DNA of 10,280 nucleotides from Litoreibacter sp. (GCA_013042765.1 JABDPP010000054.1:1-10280), one strand, 5' to 3'; counted from the first letter of the stretch, positions 1 through 7,137 are shown. Notes: generated from the letters alone by a model not told the origin. Program-made: numbers and translations.

Positions 1-414
1 TTGTGCGTCTAGCCCGTCGGGACAAACCAGCCGCGCCTCATGGGGCGGGCGCGACTTGTAGCGTTCAAAACTGTATTGCGAGAGCAGCCAGCCCAGCGCG
101 TGTTCGCGCAGATCCAGCGCGTTATGCGGGCTCGCAATGCTGTAAGATCCCTTGGGCAATTTGACCGCCACGCCTGCGAGCGAAAATCTACTGCGTGCAT
201 CGGACGGAGCTTTCCGCGCGCCCACCAAAACCGCGGCGATACGGCCATCGTCTCCCGGCACGAGGCAGATCTCCCCCGGCTTCGCAGCGAACCCCTGTGC
301 CTCGACCCAAGAAGTCACCCGCGACGGCTGGTCGGCACGCCAGACCTCCAGCTGATCAGAGTCCAGAATATGGAGCGGTCGGGTCTGATCGTCGTTTTGG
401 GCAAAGTGGAGCAT
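1..414 (-). CDS. Leucyl aminopeptidase family (M17) protein, N-terminal part, cut by the left edge
   Basis: This is an open frame of 138 codons without a stop, read from ATG at 414 to the left edge. Seen: the protein starts MLHFAQNDDQTRPLHIL. It then has a mixed alpha/beta region and the stretch ALGWLLSQYSFERYK (about residues 107-121), followed by ARLVCPDGLD. This pattern of a G-W-L-L-x-x-Y-x-F-x-R-Y segment before a short strand is typical of the N-terminal domain that precedes the catalytic domain in M17 di-metal aminopeptidases. The metal-binding catalytic part would lie beyond the window. The family releases N-terminal amino acids from peptides in the cytoplasm. The start is supported by GAGGG just upstream, and an in-frame TGA at 442-444 rules out much extension. 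It lies 71 bp downstream of the Hpt-like gene on the same strand, so the two could be co-transcribed. Family assignment is by eye from the N-terminal domain only. Confidence 0.72.
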   Translation of the reverse strand, partial: MLHFAQNDDQTRPLHILDSDQLEVWRADQPSRVTSWVEAQGFAAKPGEICLVPGDDGRIAAVLVGARKAPSDARSRFSLAGVAVKLPKGSYSIASPHNALDLREHALGWLLSQYSFERYKSRPPHEARLVCPDGLDAQ

Positions 415-485
415 CGGACCCTCGGCTTTTCTGGAACAGGGTCAAACTACCCCGCCCAGCCCCGACTGCAAGGCCAGAACAAGAC

Positions 486-827
486 CTAGCGCATCATGTC
501 GCCCAATTCCCAAACGGAATTGAGGGTCCCATCCGAGATCCTGTGAAGCCTGCTCAAGGTCGCAGCAAGCGGAACAATGCGCTCCTTTGCGGCGCAATCA
601 ACAACATGCCGCGTAACCCGTGCGAAGGTTGTCATGCCCGCATTTGAAGCCAGTTGTGAAAGAAGCTCCGCCTGTGCACCAATGCTCTGCCATCTCTGGG
701 TCTGATAGAGGATATCAAGCTCCCGCAGCCCCGCATTGAGTTGATCAAGCGTCCCGTTGAGCAGAGCCTCTGTCCCATCTTGCCCCATCTCTACGCACAG
801 CTCGACCAACCGATCCGGATCAAGCAT
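486..827 (-). CDS. Small Hpt-like (histidine phosphotransfer fold) protein lacking the usual histidine
   Basis: A 113-residue, mostly helical protein without signal peptide or membrane segment. Seen: the opening MLDPDRLVELCVEMG resembles the first helix of stand-alone Hpt domains of alphaproteobacteria. A second helix (about residues 20-43) and a third (about 50-80) follow. Where Hpt proteins have A-H-x-L-K-G, this one reads A-E-L-L-S-Q (53-58), so by my alignment the phospho-accepting histidine is Glu54 and the lysine and glycine are also lost. I chose ATG 827 because TGGAG lies about 6 nt upstream and because this start matches the usual Hpt N-terminus. ATG 866 (13 residues longer, beginning MDGVVKINF) is possible but has a poorer ribosome binding site. 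A catalytically dead Hpt-fold adaptor or docking protein is the likely role, but the fold assignment is an inference and no partner kinase is in the window. Confidence 0.62.
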   Translation of the reverse strand: MLDPDRLVELCVEMGQDGTEALLNGTLDQLNAGLRELDILYQTQRWQSIGAQAELLSQLASNAGMTTFARVTRHVVDCAAKERIVPLAATLSRLHRISDGTLNSVWELGDMMR

Positions 828-1133
828 CACTGGCTCCACAAAATTGATCTTCACGACTCCATCCATCTCACACCCCAACCCGGACTCACAGCACCAGTCG
901 CTCGTGTCTCCGTTCAAGATGAAGAAAGGCTTTCGGGCCTTCCAGGAAATGTCTCGAAATAGCTGAAAAATGCGACAGCCTGCAGAGACCGATGGGATAG
1001 CCGCACAGAGCAACTCCTAAAGGTTGAAACAATTCTCTGCCATCCGGATCCGGCCATTCCTTGTTCGGTAAACCACTCTTTAAATCCCACTCACGTATCA
1101 GGGCGATTATTGATTTGGTAACGGGTGATCTGA
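828..1133. other. Intergenic region between divergent Hpt-like and orphan genes
   Basis: This stretch of about 306 bases separates the minus-strand Hpt-like gene from the plus-strand gene at 1134, so promoters for both should lie here. I see no convincing -35/-10 pair on either strand. A 10-bp palindrome CCGGATCCGG lies at 1044-1053, and a small stem AAGGC/GCCTT lies near 929-945; neither is strong enough to name. Open frames here (for example minus 886-1143) have no recognisable protein character and no good start signal. Confidence 0.4.
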
Positions 1134-1862
1134 ATGACCGCATTCAAACTAAGTGGCTATACTTACTCGTCCGAGGAGGGTGGACCGATCTCGGCGATAT
1201 CGCCGGCTCGGATCAGCTTCGTCGCCCGGACCGGGGTCAGGAGACTAGATTTTGACTATTTCACAGAAGACCCCGCGTCGGTCACCGTCTCGCTCAGCGA
1301 CTACAACATCGTTTATAACGGCACTCACCTCAACGATGGTGCCTTGCCGGAATCGATCGAGATTTTCGCAATTTCCTGGCCCGTGGATCAAGGCGGGAAA
1401 ACCTCTCATATTCTCAATCTAGCCTTTGAAAACGGCGCGAAGAATGTGGACGCCTTCTTCTCAATCGCACTTGCGCCGCTGCCCCAATTTAAAACGGCAG
1501 AAGAGATGGACGAGGTGCTCGCGCGGTCGGACCTTGCCAAGCTGGACCGGGACACATTGCCCAACGGATTCCGGATCGACCTGTATGATATACCCGGTGT
1601 AGAGCTCTCCGGGGTTGTCCCTGAGACCCCGGAAGATGAGCAGGCGCACGCGGATACGGATCGTCACGAGGCGCTCTCACCAAATCTGCCAGAGCAGGAA
1701 CCAAGGATCCCCTGCCTAATCCAGGAGGTCGATCCGAACGTGCTGTTTGCCGAAAAACTCGGTCACCCCAAACGTACTGCCAAGGAAGAGGACTTGAGCA
1801 AAAAGCTCACGGCGCTCGTCCCCGGCAATACCTTGGCACACTCAGACGACGCGGCGCTTTAG
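1134..1862 (+). CDS. Hypothetical protein, 242 residues, orphan
   Basis: I do not recognise this protein. Seen: an N-terminal part of about 125 residues that looks beta-rich (alternating segments such as VRRLDFDYF, SVTVSLSDYNIVYNG and SIEIFAISWPV). Next come a short helical stretch (TAEEMDEVLARSDLAKL, about 122-138), then an acidic, proline-containing linker (about 160-195, many D and E). A charged helical tail (about 207-230) ends in LAHSDDAAL. There is no signal peptide, no membrane segment and no cysteine-rich or catalytic motif that I can identify. The ATG at 1134 follows directly on an in-frame TGA at 1131, so it cannot be extended upstream; the ribosome binding site is weak (GGGTGA). 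Length, uninterrupted frame and the convergent hairpin at its end argue that it is a real gene. It stands alone between divergent and convergent neighbours, so context gives no function. A structural module of a secreted or surface protein is one possibility, but that is speculation. Confidence 0.6.
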   Translation: MTAFKLSGYTYSSEEGGPISAISPARISFVARTGVRRLDFDYFTEDPASVTVSLSDYNIVYNGTHLNDGALPESIEIFAISWPVDQGGKTSHILNLAFENGAKNVDAFFSIALAPLPQFKTAEEMDEVLARSDLAKLDRDTLPNGFRIDLYDIPGVELSGVVPETPEDEQAHADTDRHEALSPNLPEQEPRIPCLIQEVDPNVLFAEKLGHPKRTAKEEDLSKKLTALVPGNTLAHSDDAAL

Positions 1863-1872
1863 GGAAAGCGCC
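1853..1872. terminator. Hairpin between convergent genes, overlapping the orphan gene's stop codon
   Basis: Perfect 8-bp stem GGCGCTTT / AAAGCGCC with the 4-nt loop AGGG. The loop holds the last two bases of the TAG stop (1860-1862) of the upstream gene. It lies 26 bp beyond the asd stop on the other strand, so it could serve both convergent transcripts. Neither strand has a clear T-tract after the stem, so it is either a weak intrinsic terminator or a 3'-end protecting hairpin. Confidence 0.5.
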
Positions 1873-1898
1873 GAAGCCCAATCAGATCGGGTCCCGTA

Positions 1899-2921
1899 TC
1901 AGCCCTTTTTCAAAACGCGCGCGCCAAGCGTTTCTGCGATCTGCACAGCGTTGAGGGCTGCGCCTTTGCGCAGGTTGTCGGAGACGCACCACAGGTTGAT
2001 GCCATTCTCAATCGTGCTGTCCTGACGGATCCGGCTGATGAACGTCGCAAAATCGCCAACGCATTCGACCGGGGTAACATACCCACCGTCTTCACGCTTA
2101 TCGATCACCATGACGCCGGGGGCCTCACGAAGGATATCGCGGGCCTCGTCCTCATCGAGGAAATCCTCGAATTCGATATTCACGGCTTCGGAGTGCCCCA
2201 CGAAGACCGGCACGCGCACGCAGGTCGCCGTGACCTTGATCGCCGGGTCGACGATCTTCTTGGTTTCAGCTACCATCTTCCACTCTTCCTTCGTCTCACC
2301 ACTATCCATGAAAACATCGATATGCGGGATCACGTTGAAAGCGATCTGCTTGGTGAATTTGGTCGCGGGCTGGTCATCCGTTGGATTGTAGATCGACTTT
2401 GTCTGATCCCACAGCTCATCAATGCCTTCTTTGCCGGCGCCCGACACGGACTGGTAGGTCGAGACCACGACCCGCTTGATCCGCGCCCGGTCATGCAGCG
2501 GCTTGAGCGCCACGACCATTTGGGCGGTCGAGCAGTTCGGGTTCGCGATGATGTTCTTCTTTGAATAGCCTGTGATCGCGTCCGCGTTCACTTCCGGAAC
2601 GATCAGCGGAACGTCCGGATCGTAGCGGTAGAGCGACGAGTTATCGATAACCACACAGCCAGCAGCAGCGGCTTTCGGCGCGTATTCCTTCGTCGCAGCG
2701 GATCCGACCGCAAACAGGGCAATATCCCAGCCGGAGAAATCAAAGGTTGCGAGGTCCTTCGTCTTCAGTGTCGTGTCACCAAAGCTAACCTCCGTCCCGA
2801 GGGAACGGCGGCTTGCCAGTGCCTCGATCTTGTCGACCGCAAACTGGCGTTCATGCAGGATGTTGAGCATCTCACGACCAACGTTTCCGGTGGCGCCCAC
2901 AACAACGATATTATAGCCCAT
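1899..2921 (-). CDS. asd: Aspartate-semialdehyde dehydrogenase
   Basis: This cytoplasmic enzyme makes L-aspartate 4-semialdehyde from aspartyl phosphate with NADPH. That is the branch point to lysine/diaminopimelate, threonine and methionine. Seen: 340 residues, the usual length. The N-terminal dinucleotide-binding motif is GATGNVG (9-15). The active-site cysteine Cys130 lies in NPNCSTAQ. The substrate-binding loop is SVSGAGKEG (158-166). The conserved RVPVFVGHS (236-244) carries the catalytic histidine His243. I chose ATG 2921 because it opens directly on MGYNIVVVGATG, as the family requires, with AAGGA about 10 nt upstream. The open frame extends 26 codons further up, but those residues are not part of the family. 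It is divergent from the ABC exporter, with 116 bp between the starts, and convergent with the orphan gene. No other gene of the aspartate pathway is in the window, so it is probably transcribed alone. Confidence 0.96.
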   Translation of the reverse strand: MGYNIVVVGATGNVGREMLNILHERQFAVDKIEALASRRSLGTEVSFGDTTLKTKDLATFDFSGWDIALFAVGSAATKEYAPKAAAAGCVVIDNSSLYRYDPDVPLIVPEVNADAITGYSKKNIIANPNCSTAQMVVALKPLHDRARIKRVVVSTYQSVSGAGKEGIDELWDQTKSIYNPTDDQPATKFTKQIAFNVIPHIDVFMDSGETKEEWKMVAETKKIVDPAIKVTATCVRVPVFVGHSEAVNIEFEDFLDEDEARDILREAPGVMVIDKREDGGYVTPVECVGDFATFISRIRQDSTIENGINLWCVSDNLRKGAALNAVQIAETLGARVLKKG

Positions 2922-3037
2922 GGCGTAAAGGTCCTTCAGAGGTATCTCGCGGGATTCGGCTCGCGTGATACTCCTATGTCGCGCGCGGGGAAAGCCCATA
3001 ATGGTGCCGCTTGCCGCGCCCCCTCAAACCGCGCTAC

Positions 3038-4852
3038 ATGTCACTCGAACCGGTCCGCAGGCCGCAACAGGCAGAGCACCCCTTGGCGCACCAACCAATT
3101 CAACCCATCGATGGCGCCGGCACCAAACTGTTTGGCAGACTCTGGCGTGGGTATCTCAAGCAACATGTCTGGTGGCTCGTACTCGCCTCACTCCTGATGA
3201 TCGTGGAGGGCAGCACGCTGGGCCTGCTCAGCTACATGCTCCAACCGATGTTTGACGAAGTTTTCGTCGAAGGGCGTAGCGGTGCAATCTGGTTCGTCGC
3301 CACGGCGATCTTCAGCCTCTTCGTCATCCGCGCCTTTGCCGGGGGGATCCAACGGATCGTCATGGCCCGTGTCTCCTTGCGCTCATCGACAGAACTCCAG
3401 ATCGACCTGCTCAAACACACGCTGCTTCTGGACAACAGCTTTCACTCGAAAAGCTCACCGGGCAACCTGATAGAGCGGGTGCAGGGCGACGTTCTCGCAA
3501 TCCAAAATCTTTGGGGGGCTGTGCTGACCGGGGCCGGGCGGGATTCCATCGCTTTGATCTCACTCATGATCGTCGCGATATCAATCGACTGGAAATGGAC
3601 CGCGGTTGCTATTCTGGGGGCGCCCCTGCTGCTTTTGCCCAGCGTCGTGGTTCAACGCTATATCCGGCGCAAGAGCAACTATCTGCGCGAACTCGCGGGG
3701 TGGCGGACCACGCGTCTCGACGAAATCTTCCATGGCGTCACGCCGATCAAGCTGAACCGGATGGAGAGCTATCAGGCAGAACGTTTCAGCGACATCTCGG
3801 AGCAATGGGTGACGTCATCGGTCAAAACCACCGCCGGACAGGCTGCCGTGCCCGGCCTTGTCGATCTGGCGGTCGGCTTCGGATTTTTCTGCGTCCTGAT
3901 GTATGGCGGGCCCCAGATCATTGCGGGTGAAAAAACCGTCGGCCAGTTCGTGAGCTTCTTTACCGCCATGTCTCTGGCGTTCCAGCCATTGCGCCGCCTC
4001 GGCGGGATCGCGGGGTATTGGGAGATGATGCAGGCCAGCCTCGCGCGGATATTTGCACTACTCGACACGGAGCCCGAGGTTCAGGATCGCACCGACCCAA
4101 AAGTCGAGAAAGAGCTGCCCGAAAGCTGGGAGATCGAATTCAGCAAAGTCTCTCTATCCTTCGGCGATATGGCCGTCTTACGTGACCTCAGCTTCACGGC
4201 ACCCGAGGGCAAAACCACCGCCCTTGTTGGCCAATCCGGGGCCGGAAAGAGCACGGTGTTCAATACCGTGACCCGTCTTGTCGATCCAAAGGACGGCACC
4301 GTCACCATCGGCGGTCGCGACATTCAAGACCTAACGCTCTTCGATCTCAGAGGTCTGTTTTCGGTCGTCTCCCAGGATGCCCTTCTGTTTGACGAGACCT
4401 TGCGAGAGAACATCCTGCTTGGACGGACCGATGTGAGCGACGCAAAGCTCAATTCCGTTCTGGAAGCCGCACATGTGGCCGACTTCCTCTCCGCAATGCC
4501 GGAGGGCCTCGATTCCCCAGCTGGCCCGCGCGGTTCCAACCTCTCCGGAGGTCAGCGCCAGCGGATCGCAATCGCCCGCGCCCTGCTCCGCGACACACCG
4601 ATCCTTCTGCTGGACGAGGCGACGAGTGCGCTTGACGCGGAGTCTGAAATTCTAGTGCAGAAAGCGCTTGATCGGCTCTCCGAGGGGCGCACGACGCTCG
4701 TCATTGCGCACAGGCTTTCCACGATCCGCAATGCAGACCAGATTCTCGTTCTCGATCAGGGTCACCTTGCCGAGGCGGGCACGCACGAGGACCTGATGGC
4801 CCATGGCGGAATTTACAAACGCCTTCACGACCTCCAGTTCAAAGAGACCTGA
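3038..4852 (+). CDS. MsbA-like ABC exporter (permease and ATPase fused)
   Basis: A half-size exporter of 604 residues that should work as an inner-membrane homodimer. Seen: six hydrophobic segments at roughly 43-66, 82-103, 170-184, 188-205, 272-295 and 302-319. They are followed by a complete nucleotide-binding domain: Walker A GQSGAGKST (398-406), Q-loop Gln446, signature LSGGQ (502-506), Walker B ILLLDEAT (522-529), D-loop SALD (530-533) and switch His558. All ATPase residues are intact. The family exports lipids, lipid A precursors, peptides or drugs; the sequence does not tell which. I prefer ATG 3038; a TTG at 3011 would add nine residues (MPRPLKPRY). Neither has a good ribosome binding site, and an in-frame TAA at 2999 blocks further extension. 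The flavoprotein gene starts 85 bp downstream, so co-transcription is possible but not certain. Confidence 0.9.
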   Translation: MSLEPVRRPQQAEHPLAHQPIQPIDGAGTKLFGRLWRGYLKQHVWWLVLASLLMIVEGSTLGLLSYMLQPMFDEVFVEGRSGAIWFVATAIFSLFVIRAFAGGIQRIVMARVSLRSSTELQIDLLKHTLLLDNSFHSKSSPGNLIERVQGDVLAIQNLWGAVLTGAGRDSIALISLMIVAISIDWKWTAVAILGAPLLLLPSVVVQRYIRRKSNYLRELAGWRTTRLDEIFHGVTPIKLNRMESYQAERFSDISEQWVTSSVKTTAGQAAVPGLVDLAVGFGFFCVLMYGGPQIIAGEKTVGQFVSFFTAMSLAFQPLRRLGGIAGYWEMMQASLARIFALLDTEPEVQDRTDPKVEKELPESWEIEFSKVSLSFGDMAVLRDLSFTAPEGKTTALVGQSGAGKSTVFNTVTRLVDPKDGTVTIGGRDIQDLTLFDLRGLFSVVSQDALLFDETLRENILLGRTDVSDAKLNSVLEAAHVADFLSAMPEGLDSPAGPRGSNLSGGQRQRIAIARALLRDTPILLLDEATSALDAESEILVQKALDRLSEGRTTLVIAHRLSTIRNADQILVLDQGHLAEAGTHEDLMAHGGIYKRLHDLQFKET

Positions 4853-4937
4853 GAGGCCCGGCCCAAACTTCCTGAAGGCTGGACTTGCGTGACCGGCGCT
4901 GCCTAAGATCGGGTGACCCAAGACGGACCGATTTCCC

Positions 4938-6188
4938 ATGGCTGATGGCAATGGCACCTCTCCGGCGATCACTGCCCCGCGCCTGACCGCGCCCGAGCAG
5001 CGCAATCTGTGCACCGATTGCGGGCTATCGCGCATGAAAATCGCAAAATCCTGCGGTCAGGCGTGTCAGTTCATCCAACCGAATTATCCAGAAATGGAAG
5101 CGCAAACTCACGGTCGAATCCGCGATCCTAAACGCGCGGAAGAGCAGTTTTTTGGCCCCTATAAGTCCATGCACCGTGCCGCCCTGCGAAAGCCGGCCGA
5201 CGGGGCGCAGTGGACCGGGATAACAACGCGCATCGCCGAGCGCCTTCTGGAATCGGGCGTTATCGAAGCCGTTCTTACGGTCGGGCCGGATCCTGAGGAT
5301 CGCTGGAAACCTCAGCCCGTGATCATCACGAGCCCTGCCGCAATGAAACACGCAAGAGGGATGCGTATGGGATATGCGCCTCTGCTCGCTCTTCTGGAAA
5401 CCGCTGCCGAGGCGGGTTACCGCAGGATCGCGCTCATAGGGATCCCGTGTCAGGTTTACGCACTGCGCGCGATTGAGACGAAGCTGGGGTTCGAGCGGAT
5501 CTATGTGATCGGCACGCCTTGCTCAGACAATACCACGACGGAGAACTTCCACACGTTCCTCGCGAAACTGTCAGATCAACCGGAAACCATAAACTATCTC
5601 GAGTTTCGTGCCGACTATTACGTCGAGTTGCGGTTTGATGATGGACGCAGGCGCGAAATACCGTTCCTGAAGCTTCCCATCGCGGATCTACCGGACGACT
5701 TCTTCCCGCTGACCTGCCGCACCTGTGTCGATTACACCAACAGCCTCGCCGACCTCACCGTGGGCTATATGGCCGGGGAAGGCGACCAGTGGGTTGTCGT
5801 CAGGAATTCGCGGGGTCAGGAGATGCTGGACGCTCTTGGCGATGATGTACGACTTGATGTGCTGGGCTCACGCGGCGACCGGTCCGGCCCGGTAAAGGGA
5901 TTCCTGGAAAATACCAAACGCGCCGCGGGTGGTCTTCCTCTGCGGCGCATGCCCGGTTTCATGCGGGGTATCATGGGATGGCTGATGCCAAAAATCGGGC
6001 CAAAGGGCATCGAGTTTGCCCGCGCCCGGGTGGAGATGAAGGCAATCGAAACCATCCTACATCTGCGAAGGCACCGCCCGGCGCGCATAAAGCACATGGT
6101 CCCCGATCATGTCTGGTCACTGGTTCGGCCTTACGGGCTTACGCCAACCGAGGACGAGCGTAAGGAAGATCATCGCCCAACCGAGTAA
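4938..6188 (+). CDS. FrhB/HCAR/BciB-family iron-sulfur flavoprotein, possible 8-vinyl reductase
   Basis: A soluble protein of 416 residues matching, by eye, the family of the coenzyme F420 hydrogenase beta subunit. Its closer relatives are plant 7-hydroxymethyl chlorophyll a reductase and the BciB-type divinyl (proto)chlorophyllide 8-vinyl reductase, which use FAD and two [4Fe-4S] clusters with ferredoxin as donor. Seen: Cys25 and Cys28 in LCTDCG, Cys39 and Cys43; GAQWTGI (89-95); GIPCQVYALRAIE with Cys171; GTPC with Cys195; the pair Cys260/Cys263 in CRTC; and NSLADLTVGYMAG (268-280). All cysteines expected for two clusters appear present. The last 70 residues (with many basic residues, about 340-400) end in KHMVPDHVWSLVRPYGL. 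No photosynthesis gene is adjacent, so the true substrate is uncertain. It follows the ABC exporter gene, and its last 72 bp overlap the 3' end of the minus-strand membrane-protein gene. The ribosome binding site is weak. Confidence 0.85.
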   Translation: MADGNGTSPAITAPRLTAPEQRNLCTDCGLSRMKIAKSCGQACQFIQPNYPEMEAQTHGRIRDPKRAEEQFFGPYKSMHRAALRKPADGAQWTGITTRIAERLLESGVIEAVLTVGPDPEDRWKPQPVIITSPAAMKHARGMRMGYAPLLALLETAAEAGYRRIALIGIPCQVYALRAIETKLGFERIYVIGTPCSDNTTTENFHTFLAKLSDQPETINYLEFRADYYVELRFDDGRRREIPFLKLPIADLPDDFFPLTCRTCVDYTNSLADLTVGYMAGEGDQWVVVRNSRGQEMLDALGDDVRLDVLGSRGDRSGPVKGFLENTKRAAGGLPLRRMPGFMRGIMGWLMPKIGPKGIEFARARVEMKAIETILHLRRHRPARIKHMVPDHVWSLVRPYGLTPTEDERKEDHRPTE

Positions 6189-6461
6189 ACCCTGCCCGTG
6201 AAAGGACAGGCTCGCGTCCGACCGGAAGGCTAGGAGGAGGATCACGTCAGAGGGGAACGGTGGCGCTTTCACGACAACCTGCGCTGGCAGTCCATCAATG
6301 ATGAAGCGATAATAGGTGTAGTAGACCTGCGGCGACAGCCAGACAAAAAGGTAGAAAAGGCCCAGCGCCAGGAGCAAACGGGTCGGCATTCTGCGCCTCC
6401 TTACGAGCACAAAAACCAAAAAGAGCATGCAAACGGCCAAGACACCGGACAGGCAGGCCAA
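6117..6461 (-). CDS. Small membrane protein of unknown function
   Basis: With the TTG at 6461 as start, the protein has 114 residues and three hydrophobic segments: about 3-20, followed by RRRR (21-24); 27-48 (LLLALGLFYLFVWLSPQVYY); and 89-106. A soluble loop of about 40 residues lies between the second and third. By the positive-inside rule the RRRR turn should be cytoplasmic. I do not recognise the family. The start is doubtful: the frame stays open for 26 codons upstream of the TTG, back to a TGA at 6540-6542. That stretch (GEGFTIFYASDSFFTLTIG) looks like real protein but has no ATG, GTG or TTG. The gene lies downstream of the carboxymuconolactone-decarboxylase gene on the same strand (106 bp from that stop to this TTG) and may be co-transcribed with it. 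Its 3' end overlaps the end of the plus-strand flavoprotein gene by 72 bp. Confidence 0.6.
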   Translation of the reverse strand: MACLSGVLAVCMLFLVFVLVRRRRMPTRLLLALGLFYLFVWLSPQVYYTYYRFIIDGLPAQVVVKAPPFPSDVILLLAFRSDASLSFHGQGLLGWAMIFLTLVLGWRKPVRPNQ

Positions 6462-6567
6462 CCCGATCTTCTGACCAATTGTCAGGGTGAAGAAACTGTC
6501 ACTGGCATAGAAGATCGTGAAACCCTCGCCGCAGATTGTTCAGTGGTCTGGTCGCGGCCAACGCGGC

Positions 6568-6963
6568 TCAGGGCTGGTCCAGAACTCTCCGGGCGGCCCG
6601 GAAACACTCCAACCCCTGAGGCACCCCGCAATAGATCGCGACAACATGGATGATCGCTCGAATCTCCTCTCGGGTGACGCCATTGTTGACAGCACCCCGG
6701 CAGTGCAGCTCCCATTCGCCCATCTTGCCCAGAGCGCCGAGCATCGCGAGGTTCATCATCGAGCGGGTTTTGGGATCGATCACGTCGTCGCCCCAGCCAA
6801 ACCCCCAACACCACGCGGTCATCGCTTTCTGGAACGGCAAGCTGAAATCGTCCGCAGCGGCGAGGTTGTTCTCGACATATTCCGCGCCGAGTGTTGCCTT
6901 GCGTTGCTCAAGTCCTTTCAGGAACAGGTCCTCATCAAAGGTGTTGTCCATGTCTGCTGCCAT
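6568..6963 (-). CDS. Carboxymuconolactone decarboxylase (CMD) family protein
   Basis: A small all-helical protein of 131 residues. Seen: WGDDVIDPKTRSMMNLAML (57-75), then EWELHCRGAVNNGVTREEI (83-101, with Glu83/Glu85 and His87), then AIYCGVPQG (109-117). This is the layout of 4-carboxymuconolactone decarboxylase (PcaC) and its relatives. No C-x-x-C pair is present, so it is not an AhpD-type peroxidase. PcaC acts in the protocatechuate branch of the beta-ketoadipate pathway, but no other pca gene is nearby, so a role there is unproven; many family members have other or unknown substrates. ATG 6963 is used; ATG 6951 (four residues shorter) is as likely, and neither has a strong ribosome binding site. 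It is divergent from the DksA-like gene across about 200 bp that contain an FNR-type box. Confidence 0.85.
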   Translation of the reverse strand: MAADMDNTFDEDLFLKGLEQRKATLGAEYVENNLAAADDFSLPFQKAMTAWCWGFGWGDDVIDPKTRSMMNLAMLGALGKMGEWELHCRGAVNNGVTREEIRAIIHVVAIYCGVPQGLECFRAARRVLDQP

Positions 6964-7101
6964 CCATCTTGTTGTTCGCCGCCCAGTTTAAGCCAGTCCG
7001 CAACCGATTGACTAGGACCCAGAAACCCAAGCAGTCCACAACAAGCAGCGTCGAGCCCTTGGTCGGCGGTTTTCACGTCCTTCCGACTACTCATTTCCCA
7101 C

Positions 7102-7115
7102 TTGATCCTGATCAA
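7102..7115. promoter_or_regulatory. FNR/FnrL-type binding site
   Basis: TTGATCCTGATCAA is a perfect match to the TTGAT-N4-ATCAA palindrome bound by FNR, and by FnrL in Rhodobacteraceae, under low oxygen. Its centre (7108.5) lies 41.5 bp upstream of position 7150, the start point predicted from the -10 hexamer at 7138-7143. That is the class II activator position. It serves the DksA-like gene; the divergent CMD-family gene starts 138 bp away on the other side and might also respond. Confidence 0.8.
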
Positions 7116-7137
7116 ATCTTTCTGAGAGCGGGCCTCC

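Noticed and set aside
40..647. Several plus-strand open frames over the left end
   Set aside because: They are antisense to the minus-strand M17 frame, which has recognisable protein motifs, and they show no family character themselves.
1044..1053. Palindrome CCGGATCCGG
   Set aside because: Ten bases of GC-rich palindrome are expected by chance in this composition; no flanking symmetry or promoter match supports an operator.
886..1143. Minus-strand open frame of 85 codons upstream of the Hpt-like gene
   Set aside because: No ribosome binding site, no recognisable motif, and it lies across the likely promoter region for two divergent genes.
2922..2999. N-terminal extension of Asd by 26 residues
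   Set aside because: The conserved family start MGYNIVVVGATG is at 2921 with a ribosome binding site; the extension is outside the family and reaches into the divergent promoter region.
6482..6814. Minus-strand frame overlapping the CMD-family gene
   Set aside because: Out-of-frame shadow of a gene with clear CMD motifs; low-complexity Arg/Ser/Gly translation.
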